Part shown: piece after piece, positions 33,224 through 45,900 of the stretch
Layout of the letters: each line of letters opens with the position of its first letter
Numbering within the stretch: position 1 is the stretch's first letter
Origin: Limonium bicolor
Lineage: Eukaryota > Streptophyta > Magnoliopsida > Caryophyllales > Plumbaginaceae
NCBI GenBank assembly: GCA_023374045.1
Contig: CM041776.1
Coordinates: forward strand, 479,001,375-479,065,374
Length of the DNA: 64,000 nucleotides
Direction of reading: 5' to 3'
Program-made: the position numbers and the translations under genes
Notes under the pieces: model-generated
What the model saw: only the letters and a program-made list of their open reading frames with translations
Told to the model about the DNA's origin: nothing
Databases searched by the model: none

Positions 33224-34925
33224 TTAACAAAGTGTACTCTCTCACCTCATTCTCTTCTTTCCTTCCATTTCACACGGTTTCTTCATCTCCTCCCTTCTCC
33301 ATTTTCGTTTTGCTACAGTAAGTAGCCATTCTCCATCTTTGAATGCTTGTAACTCATGGCTCCAAGCTCCGAATTCAATTCCGAGACTACCGTTGTCTTA
33401 GTTAGAGTAAGCTCTACATTCCTATCTTTTCAAATCTTCAAAAGCTCCATTTCGGTGCAAAGGAGATTCACCATTGAAGGAGCTTGAGCTCATGTTTCCA
33501 TGCCTTGTCATTCTCTTATGCTTCAAGGTAAGGAAAATCAAAGAAAATCCATGTTTCCTCTCATTTTGGTACATGTCCGAAAATTTACCTCACAATGGTG
33601 TTTTATCTTGCTCTCTTCTTAGCTTAATTCAAACTTCAAAGGACTAGGAGGAGTCCTATCTTGCCTCTTAACCAAGCTCTCTTTCAAATTCCAAAGGTAA
33701 TCATCAAATTTAGTGTTTTAAGACACTTATGTAAACCTAGGGTTTAATTATGAGTTTGAGTATTAAACTTAATACTCATTACCCTTATATGTGTATTGGT
33801 TAGAAGGTTGACAAGTGAGAAAAGCTCCTTGCCGATTTTCAATCAAGAAAAACAAGAGAAAACAAGTGAGAAAGCTTGGAAAACAAAGAGGTAAATGACC
33901 TCTCATAATGTGGTTTATTGTACTAGGAAATTGAGCTATATTTGCTTAATAAATGACTTAAAGAACCAATGGCAAATGAGCTAGAAAACTATCCACAAGG
34001 TGGACTAAAAAGACATGGGAGCATTGTTGTGTGTATTCGCAGGTTGAAGGCATTTAAATGTGGAGATTCAGTGTTTAAGTTTAATGTTATTTAAGGGCCT
34101 AAGAGCCAAGCAATTTAAGTTTATGCACTATATTGTGATGTAGTGTAGTTAAAGGCTTAGTTGTGTGTAAAGGGCATTTCTTGTAAAGATGAATGTCTTG
34201 AATGGTTAAAGGATGAAAAACAATATGTTTGTGTGTAAGGAATTTGTATTAAGTGATTAAGTGTTCTTGGTTGTCTAAAGGTGAAAACCTAAGTGTTTGG
34301 GTGTGAGAGTTTACAAGAGAAGCTATGGCAAAATTTAGTTGATAAACAAAGGAGTTTATGTGATGAAATGAGATTTTAAGACCTAGAAGGTACTAGGAAC
34401 TTGTTAAGTGTTAAGATGGTGGAAGAAGGTGAATCATGGTGTTCTTAGGTGTTAAGGTGACATGGGCATTGTCTTGGAGGATTTAGAACTCAAATGGGAG
34501 TTTTGAACACACCAAGGAATTGTTATGTGAAGTGTTAAGTCTTGTTCAAGATTTGGTAAACAAAGGAAAAGAAATGCCTAGTGAAGGTCTAAGTGAAAAC
34601 TTGTGGAAATTAGAAGCAATTGTGCAAAGGAGGTGTGTATGAGAAATAATGCTTTTGGAGTGGTGGTAGTGTTTGTGATACAACACTTTGGTTAGTTGAG
34701 GTAGTAGGCATGACATACCACTTAGAAATCTAAGAAAAATGTTATAAGTGCTAGGAATTGTTGTAAGGAATTGAGTAACCAGTTAGTGATGATTTAGGAA
34801 AGTTTAGTGCTTGTTTTAAGGTGTTTAAACATGTAGGAAACATGTGGAAAGTTTATGGAATGATTAGGTAAGGTTTAAGGTTGGCTTAGGGGTTGAAAAA
34901 TGATGTTTTGACAAGTTAATAACAT

Positions 34926-35105
34926 GGTCCGGGACCTAGCCCTTGTATAGGTACCCGGACCACCCCTTAAAAAGAGCCGAGAGTGAAGTTTAGAAGTGGT
35001 CCGGGTCCTTAGTCCAGGACCAAGACCCGGACCAAGGGTAAAATAAGGCCGAGAGTACATTCTACAAGTGGTACGGGACCTTGGGTCCGGACCAAGTCCC
35101 GGACC
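34926..35105. repeat. GGTCCGGGACC palindromic units, LTR_D
   Basis: Three units of about 60 bp with GGTCCGGG..., GACCCGGACC and spacer text AGAGCCGAGAGT. Copy in LTR_E at 45479-45658. Confidence 0.8.
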
Positions 35106-36652
35106 AGGTCAAAAGTGTTGCAAAATCTGTTTTAAAGGCTTCTAATCATGGGGAATTGAATGGTAATGGTTTTAGGTGATGTTTAGGCCTTGTTTGGTGG
35201 CATATAAAGGCCTTAAAATGTGTAAACAAGTGTTGGGTTTGATGTGAGAGTTGTAAACTTAATATCACAAGAGTAAGTTAAGTGTAACGGGAATGACAGG
35301 GTAAACTATGGGCGCTTTAAACGTTAAGCAAACATGTTACCCCAATATTAATAAAAGTAATTGTGATGTTACCAGTTGTACGGGATTTGTTCGAGGAACC
35401 TAAAAGGACATGATATAGTGGACCGTGGCGACAGGTATGATTTTCTTGCAACCTGTGTCCTACCGGATTACACCGGCTTGTATGCCAATATGTTTTTCTG
35501 AGTGTTTGCCACCTTGTAAGATTAAGACATGTAATGAGTTTATAGTAATTCATTTATGTGGCAATTTGGCCTCCGATACCATTTAACCTCAAATATGTGT
35601 TAAACCTTAGCTAAAATCTAGGAACACATGAGTGATCGGTATTCGGAGTTAACGACCCAAACCTTGGAACGTTCTAACCACGGCTATGTGTGAGTTAGAT
35701 GGATATTGTTGTTGTATGCAAGTGTGTGAACCTCCCTTGTGTGCTTAACTCGGTCATGATACCGTATGGTGTGTGGATGTGGTAGGCTCCATAATGGATC
35801 TCTAACTACTTATTTATAAGTATATATGTACTAATGGGGGTGAGGAGTCCGGTTGTTCCGGCCACGCGTGTGATGGACGGGAGTCGATGTCATATCCGGT
35901 TCGGCTCTCTTGGTGTATGTATAGGTTGTATTCCAATTTGGTTTCTACCTTCCCTTAGCTTATCCAAAGCTAGTTACTGACTCACGTCGGGCCACAGGGG
36001 CATACGAATGTTATTTCGGTGTGCTTGGGATTACTATATCCGACACACCTTGGGTTTAAGTTAACCGTTCGATATAACTGGACGTTAACGAGGTTGGTAA
36101 CGAGCTTAGCATGAGATTGGCAATAATCTCTAGGCTCACTATATATATACTAACTATGGTGGAAGGTTCCTTGTGTGAACCAATCTTATGGTGTTATGAG
36201 TTGTTATTGTGCTAGGCAAATTCCCTTGCTATGCTATGATGGTTTTTTAGATGTTTAAAATGAACTCGATGTTAACATGTGTACGTCGAAACGAGAAAAG
36301 TGTTGTTGTGTTTGCTATGTGAGGAATGTGATATGTTGTAAGATATGGAGTGTATGGATCATGGAAATGAATCCCAGTTGTGACAAGAGGCGTTTAAGGA
36401 TAACCCGATTTAAGGGTAAGTGTCGTCTATTAAGGAAGTAGCTCCGTTAGAGGAGGAACACTCTAGGGATAATGAATACCATGAGTGACTCATCAAGTAA
36501 GGATGTATTATCCGTTGTTGAGCCATTGAGGCAAAATGTTTTGTGTTGCGTGTTTACAGTTGCATGCATGATTTAAATATAATCAATCGCATGCTAAGAC
36601 GACAATTAGTTGTGCGTGGCCCGGTAGCATGTGGGCTGCGGGATTACCATAC

Positions 36653-36680
36653 CAGCAAAGGTGCTGAGCCCCTTGGGGGC
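36653..36680 (+). other. Double hairpin, LTR_D
   Basis: CAGCA-AAGG-TGCTG, then GCCCC-TTG-GGGGC, then the T/C-rich splice acceptor. Confidence 0.7.
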
Positions 36681-37081
36681 CACCCTTTCTCTTCTTTTCC
36701 TATTTCAGGTACAGAGAGCTGGAAGCCGTTCGAGAGTAGGACGGGGTAGTCATTGTACATGGGTATTCATTTAAGTGTATATATACAGTAGGTGTAGTAA
36801 GACCGATATTGTTGTCGGCATCAGTTTATAAATACTCGGTATAGTTGGAAGGTGTATGTTGTTGTTGTTGTTGTTGTTGTTAATGGAAGGGGGATAATAT
36901 GTGTAGTTGCTCGGGAATTTAGCCCATCAGACCGGTACAATGTATATGGATTAGCCTTGTTAGCCACGAGGGTGGCTAACGGCGTGTAAGAACACCAACG
37001 AGTTAAGTAATGTGATAAGGTTTGTATTTCCGCTGCAGTTTATTGTAAGTGTGTTAATGTTGGATGGGGTGTTACAAAAAG

Positions 37082-37093
37082 TGGTATCAGAGC
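37082..37093 (+). other. E4 primer-binding site (tRNA-Met initiator), in hairpin
   Basis: TGGTATCAGAGC five bases after the LTR. ATCAGAGCGA (37086-37095) pairs with TCGCTCTGAT (37100-37109), loop AGTA. Confidence 0.93.
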
Positions 37094-37500
37094 GAAGTAT
37101 CGCTCTGATGACTGAATTACCGAGCTTAGGAAGTACCGAGTTAGAATTTTAGTACTTTGGGTTAAGGGTTGAGTGATAGCGAGAGAGATACGCTAGTAAG
37201 GAACTACCAGTGAATACTGGAAACCTACTATATCCTTCCCGCCCTCCACAATCCCTGTAAACTACTTTAGGAAAGAACGCCAGAGAGATGGAAGTCCACT
37301 CTTACTCGGGAATACCCGATCTGGCTATGTTTAAGTACTACTGTGAGTACGGAGAACCTGTCATACGGTAGATCCTGAAAACTGGGAATCCCGGAGACGG
37401 TTTCCATCTAAACAATGTTAACCGCATTAATAGCGAAGAATGAAGAATTTTGTGTATAAGAGAATACAATTTCCGGCAACCTGGGTCGACATGCAGAGCA

Positions 37501-37508
37501 GTCGAGAA
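37501..37508. repeat. Left target site duplication of hAT-like element (GTCGAGAA)
   Basis: Identical eight bases at 38571-38578. Confidence 0.9.
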
Positions 37509-38570
37509 CAGAGTTGCAAAATACGGTACGGTACGGACGTATAAACGGCCGCACCACCGTTTCTACAAGATTGCGTATTGGAACGACCGTGCTGGCTCCG
37601 CCTTGCTTTGTTTACCGTCTCAATCTATCATGCGGCGTATATACGCTGAAGTGGCCGTCTCAAACGTATGGTTGATCGAAACGGTAGAGATAAATTCAAA
37701 AGGAAAAAGGTTCGAAACGGTGAAAATGATTTACTTTCTTGCTTGCTTAACAATCGCACATGGTTGCAGTTTTTCAAAGTAGTGTGTGCTTATAATCCAA
37801 TAAATACTAGTTACCCTAATCTCCGACCAGTATATTCACCGTACTAATCCCTTAATCCTCATCGTTTCCCTCTGTTTTCCCCAAAACATATCAAAGTTAG
37901 AGTTGAACTTGAACCGGAGTAGGCAGATTTGAACAATCTTACTGCCGACATTGGAGAAGGTGATACCTGCGGCAGTTACTGCTTTTGCAACTCTTCTTCA
38001 AGAAGAGAGCACTCGTCATCGTCAACTTCGAAGTCTATTTTTCTGCAACTCACTACAGTTGAAAATAACTGAGTAGGACAAAAAGAAATCTATTTTTTCT
38101 TAAATAAATATGATGGATCATGGATGTATCATGTATGATTATATTCAATAGTTGCAAGACTTTGAATGATTTTTTATAGGAATTATAGGGTACACGGTCA
38201 TATACAACATGTTACTTGTTTTAGACTTTTATTGTTGAGATATTTTAAGAGAAACTTTATTTAATTTTAATTCAACTAGTATTGCAATATTATTTAAAAA
38301 AAAAGTAGTGTTTATATTCATACAATTTATTACACAACAATGACCCTTTGTTCACTCATTGCGAATGAGTTACAATTACTACTTAGGATGTATAAATATA
38401 TTTACTTATAAACATATTTTTTAATATTTTTTATGGGATATAATTTGATGTAATATTTATATATTAGTTAGTCATCCGTATTATTAAACCGTATTATTCG
38501 TATCGTTACTTCCGTACCGCGTACTATTGATAATCCGAATGAGAACTCCGTACCGTTTTTCACAACCTTG
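37509..38570. mobile_element. Non-autonomous hAT-type DNA transposon (1062 bp)
   Basis: An 8-bp target duplication and imperfect terminal inverted repeats, CAGAGTTGCAAAATACGG at the left and CAAGGTTGTGAAAAACGG as the complement of the right end, fit the hAT superfamily (8-bp TSD, CA-G-type ends). The interior is AT-rich with short GGTAC repeats near the left end and no transposase frame. One frame at 37450-37782 crosses the left junction and is a chimera. It splits a short frame of E4 and is absent from the matching sites in E3, so it inserted after the families separated. Confidence 0.85.
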
Positions 38571-41532
38571 GTCGAGAATAACCAGCTTGCAACGCACCGA
38601 CCGTGCAACAGGCAAGAAGTGGATTAGTGAAACCCGAGACAGTGTCTACGGGACCACAGCTGATAAATAATACACCAACGGTATACCAACCGACGAAGGA
38701 ACTACACGTAGTGCCAAACAAAAGAGACAAGTCTCAGCAACCACGACAATGCGTGGAACGGGCTACCAAGAGGAAACAATACAAAAAAAATAGGGACTCC
38801 TAGAATGGGAAACACCCTAGTTAATGATTATCATGTGAAGACAGTGAGAAGTCACCTAGAATAGTATTTATCAAGGCAAGTAAGATCAGTGAGGGCCAAC
38901 AAGGCCACTGATGACAATATGGGTCAAAACAATACCACAATCGGTATGTGTCAAACCGATAGCCAGTTAGCATGGCGCACTTGCCATAGCAAGTGCTGCT
39001 ATAACAGGGTTGTTCGGGAAATTATAACCACTACAAAGTACTTGGAAAAGTACCATGAAGTTAAATGTGATCGTCATAACAGTGGAAAGGCCTGTTAGCC
39101 TAACCCCCGTAATTGTAAATACACCAGTCAGCAAGAAGCTAGACATGGTTAAGGTAAGAAGATGTTGTGAAACCATGAAAATTTTCTTTCAAACTCATAT
39201 TTACTCAAAACCCTTTTTCTTTTCAAACCAGATTTTCTTTCAAACCAACACTTCTTTCCAACCTTCCTTTAAACCAAACCAGTAAAACCAGGGGCAGTTG
39301 ATAAGATATACAACAGTGGATAAACTTTCCCTCGATTAAGTTCGAGAAGCAAGGAATGAATATTGTCACGGGACAATATAAGGGAGTTGACAACAGAATA
39401 CTTCACCTAGGCGTGTGACGGACACTACGAGTGTACCAACTGTGTTGTGGGACGACCGCACTCCGATAGGAGCATGTGGGCCTGACAGACCTACTTATAG
39501 GTTAGTTGGGTAAGTAGCAATGTATCAATATGATACCCCATGTATGTATACGAGTAGAGCCCAGAACACGGGAAGTAGTCGACTCCATACTACGGTCAGC
39601 AGTAAAAGTCAAGTAAGAGCTAAGGATTACCATGAATGGTTGGTTAAAGGAACCCAGTTAAGTTAAAAAGGACTAAAGGAACTAGTGAGTTTATTTCAAG
39701 GAAATGTATAGAGTCAAGAAGTGCGAAGAGCACGGACTGTTATGTAAAGACATCACATATGTCTTAATAAGCCTGAGGGATAAAACATGATAGCTGGAAC
39801 GAATACCCAGCTAAGAACATAGGAAGGTGTAGTTTACTGAATTTACCCATAGATGCAAGCCAAATGTAGTGGCATACCTTAACAACACCCAGAGCAATCC
39901 ATGAGGGGTATTTGGATTAAACATTGTTGGATGAAGCAATATAATTGAAACGCAAGAGTCGAAACAATTACCGGATTAAACACTGAAGGTAAACCCACTT
40001 AACAGGAGGACCCTAAGTTGCCAAGTAGATAATTGGAAGGAATCATGACAGTAAGGCTATAAGCCACAACAACGTGTGTTATGTAAATTGATCAGTTGCA
40101 GAAGTATATGTTACACAAGGAAATAGAGTGGAGAACGAACCACTGCTTTAAGAGTGGGGATACCTCTCGATATTGTGAAACCGCGAGAGCGGTAGTTGTG
40201 TGGACCAAGTTCAAAAAATATGTGGAGGATGGACCACGTTGTTATTACCCCAGGATGATTAAATAAAATAATACGAAAAGAAGTGTTTGTACCAGTTGTG
40301 TACACAGGAAGAGTAATAAGTCTGATAGCAATCACCATAGGTGTGTGAAGCTTAATGTGTAGCGAACAACGCTCAAGAAACATAAAGGCTCAAGAAAAAT
40401 AGTAATATATTCAAAAATCAGCCAAATAAGTGGCCAGATAAACCCAGCGTGATAGCGGAAGCTAATATAATAGCGGATGCAGTATAAGTTAATGTTGTAT
40501 AATGAGTAAGGATACGGTGCGCAATAAGCGACCATTGTGTGAGTATTGTTAGATGATAAAATGGGGAGTGAGCAGAGAGTTATGAGTTAAACCCAGTGGA
40601 GGCACAATAGTGAATGATAGCAAGCGAGCCGAGCAGTAACCGGTGACAAGTATTATGTGATAAGAATTTCGGGGTAAAACACAGTGTAAATTCCTATCGC
40701 AATCGCATGAGAGATTTACTGTCAAGAGTTTACGCCTCTGCACTCTGTATGACTGAGTGGTTTGGTATTGCACTTGCGCAGTAATGATCAAGTGGGATAG
40801 CTAGGAATCAAAGCATGGTAATTGGGGAGGAATAATGTTATAATGGCCAATGCATAGGTAATGCAAGGCCGCAGGAATGAAAGAATACATGTACAAAACC
40901 AGAGGTGGAGACATGATTAACAGTAAGTGACTACAGTAACACTAAATACCAAATGTCAGTATGAGATATACCCCAGGTGTGAGAAATAACTGAGAGAGCA
41001 CTACACATTAGGTAGTAGCTCAATCTCAACCGACAATAAGTCGGTAGTAGAAGCAAGTCAATCATTGTGAATTACATAGTAGTCACGCTGTAAGCTATTG
41101 GAGAAGTGGATGGGAAGCTTTGAAACTCACCGAATTCGCTCAGGGTAAGAGATACCATGCGTCGGGTGAGAAACCATGCTTCCCAAGATAAGGGTAATGC
41201 ATTGGAGATGTACAATACAGTAACAGTAACGAATGGGGCAAACTAGCCCTATAATTATCAGAATGGCGCAGCAGAGGCCAGTGAGCCCATGCATCAAATG
41301 CCGATATACATTGTGAATATGAATGGATGGCTAGTCATCAATGCCTAGAAGAAGCTCACAGGCCAGGACCGAAAACCGGTTATGAGTTAGAACTCCAATG
41401 CGAATTCTTGGTTTAGGGACTAAACCGCCAATATGGTTAAGATCCTCTAATCAGAATCCATTGTGTAATAGACCGCGTGGAAATTAAAATACTTCACGAC
41501 GGCAGAACATTTTAAGCCAATGTTCAGTGATT

Positions 41533-41570
41533 GATTACGTGGGCGTAATCCCTTTTAAGGGGGGTAGAGC
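41533..41570 (+). promoter_or_regulatory. Internal polypurine tract with hairpin, E4
   Basis: GATTACG-TGGG-CGTAATC (41533-41550), then CCTTTTAAGGGGGGTAGAGC, just after the relic pol stop. Confidence 0.7.
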
Positions 41571-42942
41571 GCAAAGCCGCTTGGTGTGTTCTACTGTACA
41601 AGTGTACGTGAACTGGGTTGTGCATAGCACAAAATGATTTGTTATGATGGTTGGCGCGTGTGTTATATCAACATACGCATTTATTTGTGGTTAAAATTGT
41701 GGTAATTGCGCACAGAAGATGCGAATACCATTGTGGGAAGTGTGTTTTTTTTGTTAACAGTGGTGTGTGAGAGTACAAGTGGAAGGGAGTAAAAGAAACT
41801 CCCGGGGAACTAAAACCCCGACGGTGCATAAATGTAAACCATGTATTGTATTTTGGAAAAAAAAATATATGTATATATATACAATGTTGTGATTTATGAA
41901 GGGGTATGAGACCGACATAGAACCTAGTGAGAATTAAATTCCCTAGGTAACTTGAATAAGTTGGATTGGGTGATGATTGATAGACGGAGTTCTATCCCTT
42001 GGAGATGTAATGATTATGACTAGAAGGATTTAAAGATAGAAAATGGGATACGCTTGAATTAGTTGTTGGTTGAAAAAAGAAGTGGGGGGAGGTGAAACTT
42101 GATTATCATGAGATCAAGGGAAGCCGAACACAAATTGGGGTGGAAAGATAGTTCAACACGGATGCTGATCACATCAGGGTTGGATGACTCTTGAAGCTCC
42201 CTGTAAGTGGTCACAAACAACCATGTTAAGAAAAAATACAAGGAGCATAAATTGGACTTGGAGTTGTGTGGTGTTTCAAAAGGATTTTCAATTGGTGTTT
42301 TCAAACAATCGATTAATATTTTGAATAAAAGATCTTCTTATACTTAACCTAGTAAAGAATATTTTTGTAGTACTTGCTCACGAGCTGAGGACGTATGAGC
42401 CTTTGTCTTCGGACCGGTGACATGAGAAGTACATATGTTAAAAATAAGTGAATGTTTTGATCTCCCAAAGGAACGGGGACCAGAAGGTGTCCATCGTGAC
42501 CGGGTTCTGCGGGATCACAGTGTATATGTACTCAACGTGGGATTCGAACCCATGGAGAGATGGAAAAGGTATTTCTGTTTGATATACATGCTATGACATG
42601 TTGTTTGGTATGTGTGATAAAAGTTATTTTGACTTGATCTCCTAAAGTGTATGCTATCAAGACCTATGAGTCTAAATGTGTTGTGTTACATAGACCTATG
42701 TGTCTAAATGTGGTTATGTCACCCAGACCTAAGAGTCTGAGGGATATTGTATAGGTGAAAGTGTGGTGAAGGTACCCGGACCATTAAGTCCGAGGTTACC
42801 ATGTGAGTATGATATTTTATGTATAATGTGGATATGTTGCCCGGACCATTAAGTCCGAGGTTGGATGTAAAGGGTGGTTGGTAATGGAAGTTTATGACTA
42901 TAAGTAATTCCCGTATTCTAATCCAATGATGCGAGGAAATGT

Positions 42943-42979
42943 GAACTTCGAGGACGAAGTTCTTTTAAGGGGGGTAGAT
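42943..42979 (+). promoter_or_regulatory. 3' polypurine tract with hairpin, E4
   Basis: GAACTTCG-AGGA-CGAAGTTC (42943-42962), then TTTTAAGGGGGGTAGAT against the start of LTR_E. Confidence 0.88.
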
Positions 42980-45900
42980 TGAAATACCCCAAACCTTGGT
43001 ATGTTGTGTAAATGTTAAACTATGGTATTTAAAGGCTAAAAAGTGCCTTAGAAACATAAATGAACCATTTAAACCATGGTAAAAACACAATAAAACACTA
43101 AGACACGGTTTGAGCAAAAACATGCTCTAAGCTTGGAGTGAACTTGGCTAGGACCCAAAGAGCCTACCAAGACTTGATAATATTTAATTATGACTTATAA
43201 GGCTAATTAAGTCCTTAGGAAACTTTGGTAGACAATGAAACCAAACAAAACACAAATAAATACCTTAAGCTCAATATGGGCTAAAATGTGCTCTAAGCTT
43301 GGGATAAATGTGTATAAGACCTAATGGTCATACCTATGCCTTATGTATATGTTAATGAACATATTAAATCAATTACTAAAGAAAACCAAGCTTGAAAACA
43401 AGTTAAAACGCAAAATGTGCTTTAAGGAGTCTTAAAGCACGTTTTTGAAAAATTGTCTTGTAAATGAGTTTTGAATGGCTAAATGTCCATCATTACTCTT
43501 TAATTAACATGTGTACTATATAGTATCACATTGGAAGTCTATATCAATGGGAAATCAAAAATTTCACTTCTATGTGCCTTGTTTTAGTGAATAGTGATTT
43601 TAATAAGCTAGTTTGTAACATATGTTGTTATAAGTTGTTTAATTGGTCAACAAAGGCCAAATATATGTTATATAATGAAGGGGCCACGGTTTTGGGTGTG
43701 TGAGTCATCACACTTGGCTAGCAAATAAAGAAAAGAAGAAAGAATAAAAGAGAAAAGTTACTTTATAACATAAATATCTTAACAAAGTGTACTCTCTCAC
43801 CTCATTCTCTTTTCCTTCCATTTCACACGGTTTCTTCATCTCCTCCCTTCTCCATTTTCGTTTTGCTACAGAAGTAGCCATTCTCCATCTTTGAATGCTT
43901 GTAACTCATGGCTCCAAGCTCCGAATTCAATCCGAGACGACTACCGTTGTCTAGTTAGAGTAAGCTCTACATTCCTATCTTTTCAAATCTTCAAAAGCTC
44001 CATTTCGGTGCCAAGGAGATTCACCATTGAAGGAGCTTGAGCTCATGTTCCATGCCTTGTCATTCTCTTATGCTTCAAGGTAAGGAAAATCAAAGAAAAT
44101 CCATGTTTCCTCTCATTTGGTACATGTCTGAAAATTTACCTCACAATGGTGTTTTATCTTGCTCTCTTCTTAGCTTAATTCAAACTTCAAAGGACTAGGA
44201 GGAGTCCTATCTTGCTCTTAACCAAGCTCTCTTTCAAATTCCAAAGGTAATCATCAAATTTAGTGTTTTAAGACACTTATGTAAACCTAGGGTTTTTAAT
44301 TATGAGTTTGAGTATTAAACTTAATACTCATTACCCTTATATGTGTATTGGTTAGAAGGTTGACAAGTGAGAAAAGCTCCTTGCCGATTGTCAATCAAGA
44401 AAAACAAGAGAAAACAAGTGAGAAAGCTTGGAAAACAAAGAGGTAAATGACCTCTCATAATGTGGTTTATTATACTAGGAAATTGAGCTATATTTGCTTA
44501 ATAAATGACTTAAAGAGCCAATGGCAATGAGCTAGAAAACTATCCACAAGGTGGACTAAAAAGACATGGGGCATTGTTGTGTGTATTCGCAGGTTGAAGG
44601 CATTTAAATGTGGAGATTCAGTGTTAAGTTTAATGTTATTTAAGGGCCTAAGAGCCAAGCAATTTAAGTTTATGCACTATATTTTGATGTAGTGTAGTTA
44701 AAGGCTTAGTGTGTGTGTAAAGGGCATTTCTTGTAAAGATGAATGTCTTGAATGGTTAAAGGATGAAAAAACAATATGTTTGTGTGTAAGGAATGTGTAT
44801 TAAGTGATAAGTGTTCTTGGTTGTCTAAAGGTGAAAACCTAAGTGTTTGGGTGTGAGAGTTTACAAGAGAAGCTATGGCAAAATTTAGTTGATAAACAAG
44901 GAGTTATGTGATGAAATGAGATTTTAGACCTAGAAGGTACTAGGAACTTGTTAAGGTTAAGATGGTGGAAGAAGGTGAATCATGGTGTTCTTAGGTGTTA
45001 AGGTGCCATGGGCATTGTCTTGGAGGATTTAGAACTCAAATGGGGTGTTTGAACACACCAAGGAATTGTTATGTGAAGTGTTAAGTCTTGTTCAAGATTT
45101 GGTAAACAAAGGAAAAGAAATGCCTAGTGAAGGTCTAAGTGAACCTTGTGGAAATTAGAAGCAAGTGTGTGCCAAAAGGAGGTGGTGTATGAGAAATACT
45201 GCTTTGGAGTGGTGGTAGGGTTTGTGATACAAACTCTTGGTTAGTTGAGGGTAGTAGGCATGAGTAGACCACTTAGAAATCTAAGAAACATGTTTTTATA
45301 AGTGCTAGGAATTGTTGTAAGGAATTGAGTAACCAGTTAGTGATGATTTAGGAAAGTTTAGTGCTTGTTTTAAGGTGTTTAAACATGTAGGAAACATGTG
45401 GAAAGTTTATGGAATGATTAGGTAAGGTTTAAGGTTGGCTTAGGGGTTGAAAAATGATGTTTTGACAAGTTAATAACATGGTCCGGGACCTAGCCCTTGT
45501 ATAGGTACCCGGACCACCCCTTAAAAAGAGCCGAGAGTGAAGTTTAGAAGTGGTCCGGGTCCTTAGTCTAGGACCAAGACCCGGACCAAGGGTAAATAAG
45601 GGAGATAATACATCACAGTGGTTGGGTCGGGACGGTCCGGACCAAGTCCCGGACCAGGTCAAAAGTGTTGCAAAATCTGTTTTAAAGGCTTCTAATCATG
45701 GGGAATTGAATGGTAATGGTTTTAGGTGATGTTTAGGCCTTGTTTGGTGGCATATAAAGGCCTTAAAATGTGTAAACAAGTGTTGGGTTTGATGTGAGAG
45801 TTGTAAACTTAATATCACAAGAGTAAGTTAAGTGTAACGGGAATGACGGGGTAAACTATGGGCGCTTTAAACGTTAAGCAAACATGTTACCCCAATATTA

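Larger units (their letters stand above)
33528..36708 (+). other. Predicted leader intron in LTR_D
   Basis: Donor CTTCAAG|GTAAGG and acceptor TTTTCCTATTTCAG|GTAC preceded by a T/C-rich run. 3181 bp would be removed. A possible internal acceptor, ATTCGCAG|GTTG, is at 34041-34042. Confidence 0.4.
32427..37076 (+). repeat. E4 5' LTR (LTR_D, 4650 bp)
   Basis: TGAAATACCCC...GGGGTGTTACA. Contains the U3 hairpin (32859-32892), a TATA-like region near 33208, candidate leader splice sites (donor 33528, acceptor 36708), GGTCCGGGACC palindromic units (34926-35105), a double hairpin (36653-36680) and a GTT microsatellite near 36857-36881. No gene was found. Confidence 0.95.
37077..42979 (+). other. E4 internal region: degenerate, interrupted by hAT element
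   Basis: After removing the hAT insertion this is about 4.8 kb, homologous to E3 internals in reverse orientation. It starts with a primer site, has a short frame beginning near 37440 (MKNFVYKR-like, in E3 MKNLVYRR) that the hAT splits, long stretches with scattered stops, a relic pol end at about 41480-41533, the internal hairpin-polypurine module, about 1.4 kb with short tandem repeats (42645-42865) and the terminal hairpin-polypurine module. No RT or integrase motif was seen in any frame inspected. Confidence 0.7.

Noticed and set aside
36857..36881. GTT/AAC microsatellite in LTRs
   Set aside because: It is an ordinary simple repeat of varying length between copies, with no sign of function.
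37450..37782. 110-codon ORF near the start of the E4 interior
   Set aside because: It crosses the left end of the hAT insertion and joins two unrelated sequences.
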